From Ashinkailepas kermadecensis (lineage: Eukaryota > Arthropoda > Thecostraca > Neolepadidae): 64,000 nucleotides of DNA. The DNA lies in contig JAOTOM010005103.1 in assembly GCA_034440615.1 (NCBI GenBank), positions 405,001 to 469,000 on the forward strand. The letters are read 5' to 3'. Below are positions 57,815 to 64,000 of this stretch, piece by piece (the stretch's first letter is position 1; each line of letters opens with the position of its first letter). The position numbers and the translations under genes are program-made. The notes under the pieces are model-generated. The model had not been told where the DNA came from and searched no databases. It saw only the letters and a list, made by a program, of their open reading frames with translations.

Positions 57815-59454
57815 CATGTTTAGAAAGGCCGAAGGCCATCTTGACTCCAAGGTTGCGGGAAAGTCACTGGTGGAACCAGCGGGGTCTTGGAGCAAGTCCA
57901 CCCCAGTTAAGTCCACCCCAGTCCCCCAGTTAAGCTGAAGTTAATACTCATCTTTTACACTGACTGAAGATAAATGGCTAAACGTACAGTGCGCTTCTGA
58001 AATCCAGATGTTCTGCCAGTAGCCCGAAATATCATAGTTCTTATGCTAGGACAGGAGAACGACCCTTATTTACCACCAACCAGCACTTTCCCTGCCACCT
58101 GTCGGCGAAAGCTGTCGCCGACTGAACTCGCGGGGCACAAACACGCCGACACTTTTTCACAACCGCGACCACCCCGCTGGAACGGGACCCCCACGGCCGG
58201 CCTGCGCCGCCGCCGCCGCCGCCGCCGCTGCCGCCCAGAACTGGCGGTCTGTCGCCCTCCGGTAATATAATACCGCCGCCAGATTCATGGCTGTCCGTGT
58301 GGGGTCGGCGCAGACGAGGTGCCCCACTCACACAAGCGCCAGCCTGACTAAACAAATCTCAAACGACATCTTCTGGCGCTCCAGCTCCAGCCTCCTCGGG
58401 TATCCCATCCAGAGAATACCACGGGGGCAGGGGATTCAAAGCGCGAAACCGGGGCTGGTTTTGAACAACAGGTAGCAATTGAATGCAGATTATGCTCATC
58501 GGAATATTTTGATTTGACATCAGTACGCCAGTCCGTAGATATGGGGTGAAATTTTCTACCCGGATCAAATAGATGTGGACCAAAATTGTGCCACAAAATG
58601 ACCAGAATCTGAGGGAAGAGCGCATGGTTTCGGAGGCATGGCTAGAGATCCCGTGCGGGCCTCCAGCCAGGGGGGGGGGGGCTGCTGGATTGGTATGCTG
58701 CTAATGTTAATTTGTCATTTTCCCTATTCAATCTAAAATATGTCTCGAAAGGAATGACGTGAACCCACGGCTTGGTGAGAGATCTCCAGCCTTGTTCGGA
58801 GGTCATTGTGTTCTTTTCGATGCTTGGCATCACGTTTCGCTCTTCCGTGGCAGCTTTATCGGCAGAACATCAGACGATATGCATCACGGCTTCACAACAT
58901 AAGTTGTCACCTTCTGTTGCTAATTTCCATGCGATACAAATACCAGACACCCATGCTAGGTGCATTCACAAAACATCACAGCCCGACACACTGACGGTCC
59001 TTGGTGTGCCTTAACTGGGTAGACGATCAGCCAGAGTATAAGGGTGACCAAGACACCAAAGCGAGACGTACGACTGATCGGAACCCTGACCTGACCCGAC
59101 CTGACCTATACCCGCCGGGGTCGTCATGAAAATCCCGTATTAATATTACAGCCGAACATATTCAGTGTGTGTGTGTGCGGGGGAGAAACTATGAGGATTA
59201 ATGGTACCACAAATTATACCCTATTCGGAAGAATTCGTCAGCTTTGGGATTACACGAGAACGATGAGCTTAAATTAATATTTCCTCCGTAAATGAGGATA
59301 TAATTTAAGAAGAAAAAAGTAGGTAAAATTCGGTGCCCTCGAGTGACTGGTCTGGTCGTCCTCCTCGGGTCCGACCCCTCGACCCCCGATCTCTGGTACA
59401 AAGGTACACGGCCGGAGCGTAGTTCACGCCCCGAACCCACAGCCCGCACCACAC
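57815..59454. other. Non-genic stretch
   Basis: Small repeats: AAGTCCACCCCAGTT doubled near 57893-57925, and (CGC)n at about 58205-58233 in a CpG-rich block (58050-58330). No recognisable gene. Confidence 0.45.
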
Positions 59455-59891
59455 CCAGCCGGCCGTCACTACGCTGCCGACGGTCACCTCGCCGGCCGTC
59501 ACTGCGCTGCCGACGGTCACCTCGCCGGCCGTCACTGCGCTGCCGACGGTCACCTCGCCGGCCGTCACTGCGCTGCCGACGGTCACCTCGCCGGCCGTCA
59601 CTGCGCTGCCGACGGTCACCTCGCCGGCCGTCACTGCGCTGCCGACGGTCACCTCGCCGGCCGTCACTGCGCTGCCGACGGTCACCTCGCCGGGCGTCAC
59701 TGCGCTGCCGACGGTCACCTCGCCGGCCGTCACTGCGCTGCCGACGGTCACCTCGCCGGCCGTCACTGCGCTGCCGACGGTCACCTCGCCGGCCGTCACT
59801 GCGCTGCCGACGGTCACCTCGCCGGCCGTCACTGTGCTGCCGACGGTCACCTCGCCGGCCGTCACTGCGCTGCCGACGGTCACCTCGCCGG
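59455..59891. repeat. 33-bp minisatellite, thirteen copies
   Basis: TCGCCGGCCGTCACTGCGCT plus GCCGACGGTCACC at an exact 33-bp step with only three or four substitutions. Open frames on both strands reflect the 11-codon period. Confidence 0.97.
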
Positions 59892-59950
59892 CACGATACG
59901 TGCGATACAGAGTGGTGCGAATGTGCTGCGCGAGCTGGCGACCGTACCCG

Positions 59951-60172
59951 CGTGAGCTGGCCCACTGCATGGTACTCACCACGTGAGCTGCCCCACTGCA
60001 TGGTACTCACCACGTGAGCTGGCACACTGCATGGTACTCACCACGTGAGCTGCCCCACTGCATGGTACTCACCACGTGAGCTGGCACACCGTATAGTACT
60101 CACCACGTGAGCTGCCCCACTGCATGGTACTCACCACGTGAGCTGCCCCACTGCATGGTACTCACCACGTGC
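59951..60172. repeat. 31-bp minisatellite carrying CACGTG in each unit
   Basis: ACGTGAGCTGCCCCACTGCA plus TGGTACTCACC repeats about seven times. CACGTG lies at 59980, 60011, 60042, 60073, 60104, 60135 and 60166, always 31 bp apart. Confidence 0.95.
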
Positions 60173-60254
60173 ACCAGCCTGCTGTGCTCGGATAGGAGGC
60201 CATCGGCCGGTATTGCTTACCTGCAAAACAAGCGGGCCGCCAGTTAGTGGTGAT

Positions 60255-60640
60255 GCAGTGACAACACAACACAACAACACAACACAATACAACATACAAA
60301 ACACACACAACGCATCACATACAACACAACACAACAACACACAACACAACACCCACCACACAGCACACCACAACACAACACAACACAACATACAAAACAC
60401 AACGCATCACATACAACACAACACGAGACATGCAACATACACAATAAAACACACCACACAGAACACAACACAACACAACACAACACAACACACAAGACAA
60501 CACAACACAACACAACACAACATACAACAACATGCAAAACTCACACAACGCATGACACACAACACACAACACGAAACATGCAACACACAATACAACAGCG
60601 ACACACATAACACAACACAACACAACACAGCACATGCAAC
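60255..60640. repeat. A/C-rich (ACAAC/ACACA) low-complexity array
   Basis: Mostly (AACAC)n-type words, with a larger segment ACACAACGCATCACATACAA duplicated near 60300 and 60390 and a related copy near 60540. Confidence 0.9.
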
Positions 60641-61387
60641 CATACCGGATATTGCTGATTGCTCCGTCGTCGTAGGTGTGACCCATGAAAAAGTACACAC
60701 AGCAAATTCATATCCTAGGTCGCATTACTGGAGAGTCAGGAAAAACACACGGGTACTTTTGCATGCAGTATATCGTGAGGCGCAACATTACAAGCTTACT
60801 GACGGTGCAACATGCTAAATTTAAGTTTACTAAGAAACATGAGGGTGCGGTGCGAATTTCCGGCGCACAGGGACGCCCCAAAAACATGAACATCTTCCGC
60901 CGGTGCAAGGTGTACACTGTACAATGTCGGAGTCCCGGCCGGCTGTTGTGGAGCCTGGGCTGTATCGACCAGATATGCCCACATGGCGTCCATTGCTACC
61001 GTTGACAACTCATTGACCGGAAATATCGATTCCAGGGTTGGATTTATACCTTGGAATTCTGGATTTGGCAAGGAAATTGCGAGGCTTTCCAGATGACAGA
61101 AGATAATTTTGCTTTTGATTCTGATACCACAAACTCATTATTTTTTGTAACTGTCAGTCCGTTTAGGGCGTGCTTATCAAACAGCAATGATATTGCAGTC
61201 ATTTTCAAGCACCTACATTCATCTGTTGCACAAAAGAGTGGTTAGTGTTCCAGACAGACAAATGTTCTCCGTGACAGGACAGTTCTGACTCCGTGACAGG
61301 ACAGTTCTGCTGCATGTTCTGCGTCCAGGACAAGGCGAGGCTTCCAACTCCGCACAAGCAGCTCCGCCTGAGCTCAAAATGCCTTAC
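60641..61387. other. Non-genic stretch
   Basis: CCGTGACAGGACAGTTCTG is doubled at about 61269-61309. Otherwise no repeat or recognisable gene. Confidence 0.45.
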
Positions 61388-61473
61388 ATGCATCACTTCT
61401 TGGCGGGTGAAGGCCCCTGCATCACTTCTTGGCGGGTGAAGGCCCCTGTATCACTTATTGGCGGGTGAAGGCC
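61388..61473. repeat. 29-bp tandem repeat, three copies
   Basis: CATCACTTCTTGGCGGGTGA plus AGGCCCCTG, with minor changes in the third copy. Confidence 0.95.
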
Positions 61474-61555
61474 ATTTCGAGCCGAGATTGACTCGCAACA
61501 GCACGAGTTAGCGTCCGTAGCATCACTCAAACAACTAAACAATCGCCAGCTGCCG

Positions 61556-62650
61556 ATGAGGAGTGAGACTATCACAGGTCGACGGGCTGGCGCCAGCGTG
61601 GCATCATCGCGCGCGTCAAGGCCCGTCTCCCACTGGACTCGGATACACGACCAGTACCGACATATACCACTCGTACGACCGAGATCGCCGCCTGTTAAAA
61701 TATTTACCCGAACGTCCGCGGCCCGTCCGCAGATCACGCTCGTCCTCGGGTGCCGCTGCAATGAGGTCGACCGACTTTTGCGGTGGAAGAACACGGATCG
61801 TCAGGTAAGAATCAGAAGAACCGAGGATCGTCAGGAATCAGAAGAACCAAGGATCGTCAGTTACCCTAGTTCAAGCATCCGCAAAGGCAAGTGCGATAGG
61901 ATTTCCACGAGAGAAAAGAGCTCAGGCTGGCGGCGTCGTGTGGAGCATCATCACCTCGGCAATGTGGCCACGCCCCCTCGTGTGGAGCACCATCGTGTGG
62001 AGCATCGTCACCTCGTCAATGTGGTCACGACCCCTAGTGTGGAGCACCGTCACCTCGTCAATGTGGTCACGCCCCCTCGTGTGGAGCACCGTCGTGTGGA
62101 GCATCGTCGTGTGGAGCATCGTCACCTCGGCAATGTGGTCACGCCCCCTCGTGTGGAGCACAATCATGTGGAGCATCGTCACCTCGTCAATGTGGTCACG
62201 CCCCCTCGTGTGGAGCATAGTCACCTCGTCAATGTGGTCACGACCCCTCGTGTGGAGCACCGTCGTGTGGAGCATCGTCGTGTGGAGCACCATCGTGTGG
62301 AGCATCGTCACCTCGGCAATGTGGTCACGCCCCCTCGTGTGGAGCACAATCATGTGGAGCATCGTCACCTCGTCAATGTGGTCACGCCCCCTCGTGTGGA
62401 GCACCATCGTGTGGAGGACCATCGTGTGGAGCACCATCATGTGGAGCACCGTCGCGTGGAGCACCATCGTGTGGAGCACCATCCCCTTGCCAATGCGACG
62501 ACAACGCCGCACATGGATAGTGCCCCCGGCCATGTCCATGTCCACAGGCCAACCATGCAACGTTGTACGATTTCAAAACAACTTTTTGCGCTGAAGTGTG
62601 GTAAAACTTCAACAACAACAAAAATTGAGCTCATTGGTAAGTCCAGCTAA
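61556..62650 (+). CDS. Candidate open frame with internal VEHHR/VNVVTPPR repeats (unproven)
   Basis: A 364-codon frame. Its first ~126 codons and last ~50 codons are non-repetitive, and its middle is the composite array. Module lengths (15, 27 and 42 bp) keep the frame, giving repeated VEHHR and VEHRHLVNVVTPPR peptides. A consensus-like donor (CAG then GTAAGA) lies at 61802-61809 and another (TTG then GTAAGT) at 62634-62642, shortly before the stop. No domain or homology is recognised, and the opposite strand also has a 212-codon frame. It is more likely a chance frame over a repeat than a gene; listed because its unique flanks are open too. Confidence 0.15.
   Translation: MRSETITGRRAGASVASSRASRPVSHWTRIHDQYRHIPLVRPRSPPVKIFTRTSAARPQITLVLGCRCNEVDRLLRWKNTDRQVRIRRTEDRQESEEPRIVSYPSSSIRKGKCDRISTREKSSGWRRRVEHHHLGNVATPPRVEHHRVEHRHLVNVVTTPSVEHRHLVNVVTPPRVEHRRVEHRRVEHRHLGNVVTPPRVEHNHVEHRHLVNVVTPPRVEHSHLVNVVTTPRVEHRRVEHRRVEHHRVEHRHLGNVVTPPRVEHNHVEHRHLVNVVTPPRVEHHRVEDHRVEHHHVEHRRVEHHRVEHHPLANATTTPHMDSAPGHVHVHRPTMQRCTISKQLFALKCGKTSTTTKIELIGKSS
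61935..62490. repeat. Composite array of 15-bp and 27-bp modules
   Basis: The 15-bp module GTGTGGAGCACCATC occurs singly or in runs of up to six and alternates with a 27-bp module (ACCTCGTCAATGTGGTCACG then CCCCCTC). A higher-order block of several modules is itself duplicated (near 62080-62200 and 62250-62400). Confidence 0.9.
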
Positions 62651-63908
62651 TGTGAACAGTTATGAAAAGCATTGGATGGCAGTGGTAGTGGGTTGGTGCT
62701 TTAGGGCTCGCCCACTTTTCAGTCATTTTACGCTGAGAAAAGCATTTGGGGAGAGGGCAAGCATTATATTGGGCCATGAGGACGACCCACTGAAGGGACC
62801 ATCCGCAGGGTCTATGTTACCTATGAAAAAATACCGAGGAGGTTCTCAGACATACATACTCAAACATACAGGCAGGTTCTCAAATTACCATAACCAAGCA
62901 ATATCCATAGTCAGGTTTTGGAGTACATGAGCGCACAGGCTATATACCAAACTTGAGCCAAAAAGAGGCAACATGTGTTTAAACGAAATGGACGTTGTGA
63001 GGCGCCCACTCCGTCAGGGACCTAAGAATGAAGAAGTGTAATGAATGCAGCGAAAACCACAGACATGGCCTGGCGCTCGAAAAAGTTTGTAATTACAAAA
63101 AATGTCCTTGGTAGAAAACAGCCAGCAAATATACAAACAACACTCAAACAATAAAAGCTTCATAAAACTATGATCACGTCATAAAGCATTCACAAAACTG
63201 ATCAGTACAGTCTGGCATGGCATCATTAATGACCACCTAAAATCAGTCTAATCCGCACACGCCCAGCCGCAGCTGGTTAAAACACAAAACAGAACAAACG
63301 ATGCATGTGGCGATTTACCAAGGATTCCGCGTTTTGCTCCCGCTCTTATGAAACGATAATTCGATCACGCTACGGGGAGGCCTGGAAAGTAACGCTCGAA
63401 ATATACCTACTCGAGATGACTGGCCTAAGTCACCGCGAAATCGCAAGCACATGACTAATATCAGAGGCGCCCAGTGTTTCCTCAACAATTACCCTGAACC
63501 CGTTGATTAAGCCACCAGAAAGATCATAAAAATCCTGGCAACTCGGCGCTCAGCGGTGAGCGTCAGAAGTGGGCGGAGCCTGGCAAAGCGAGACCACTGC
63601 AACATCAAAGGCACCGCGCGGGTAGGTCGACCGCTGTCGATAGTGCTGCCAGATGAAAAATCGACCTAATCTGGTGCTAATTCCGGCCGGATCTGAGAGG
63701 CCGCCGTGTTGCCGGCGTCGGCCGCGAGCTGGTCCATGTGGGCCGGGAATGCAGCTGGAGCCGATTGCCATCGCGTGCTGCAGCACGCCACAGAGAGGGC
63801 ACAGAGGTAGGCTTCTGACACCGGCCGGCCGTCGGCGTCGACCGCTCTGTCCTGCCCGCACAGAAACCCACACCACTGATAGCCGCTCACCATCTGCGGC
63901 CTGATAAC
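62491..63908. other. Non-genic stretch
   Basis: No repeat or recognisable gene; AT-richer at 62900-63550. Confidence 0.4.
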
Positions 63909-64000
63909 CAGCCGACAGGTGCATCCTCCTCTCCCAGCCGACAGGTGCATACTGGACCATCTCTAGCCTCTCCCAGCCGACAGGTGCATACTGGACCATC
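63909..64000. repeat. Repeat at the right edge (CAGCCGACAGGTGCAT)
   Basis: CTCCCAGCCGACAGGTGCAT followed by ACTGGACCATC repeats at the window edge; the array probably continues beyond. Confidence 0.85.

Overview
The window looks like intergenic or heterochromatic DNA from an animal nuclear genome, most likely an arthropod. The evidence is tRNA-derived SINEs with RNA polymerase III box A/B motifs, a decayed non-LTR (LINE) retrotransposon, non-autonomous DNA transposons with hAT-like and piggyBac-like termini, and short TTAGG runs (the usual arthropod telomere unit). The species cannot be named from the sequence. There are no operons, ribosome binding sites or prokaryotic genes. I cannot support any intact protein-coding gene: the only recognisable protein homology is the broken LINE reverse transcriptase at about 24.1-26.2 kb. 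Nearly all other long open frames lie on tandem arrays that are open in several frames at once.

Tandem repeats dominate. More than 35 unrelated arrays, with periods from 4 to about 146 bp, cover by my rough sum about 14 kb (about a fifth) of the window. The largest are 22 bp (10.4-11.2 kb), 19 bp (14.4-15.0), 20 bp (15.5-16.5), 21 bp (27.9-28.8), 30 bp (29.0-30.0), a CAGA tetranucleotide (35.9-36.6), 23 bp (38.15-38.9), 27 bp (39.0-40.2), 59 bp (41.8-42.3), 53 bp (50.2-50.6), 33 bp (59.5-59.9), 31 bp (59.95-60.17) and a composite array (61.9-62.5). Between them lie short unique stretches, several GC- and CpG-rich with CRE palindromes (TGACGTCA).

A retroposon community is scattered through the window. 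About 21 SINE copies carry different tRNA-like heads (a Lys-CTT type, a Val-CAC/Gly-like type and at least two less clear types) on a related 3' tail; the two main types also share a central domain. In addition there is a family of extremely short insertions (34-63 bp) that share the SINE-type 3' tail and are bounded by perfect 10-15 bp target-site duplications. Nearly all these elements lie in the same (minus) orientation. One SINE is nested in another, and two adjacent SINE copies in the 43-bp array look like one insertion copied by array expansion. A 2.86-kb hAT-like element (54950-57806) and a 0.9-kb piggyBac-like element (5063-5993) are defined by terminal inverted repeats and target duplications.

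The items most worth follow-up are the ultra-short retroposons, the modular SINE system with its orientation bias, the excess of CRE palindromes, the evenly spaced CACGTG array, and one repeat-bearing open frame (61556-62650) that could be an exon.
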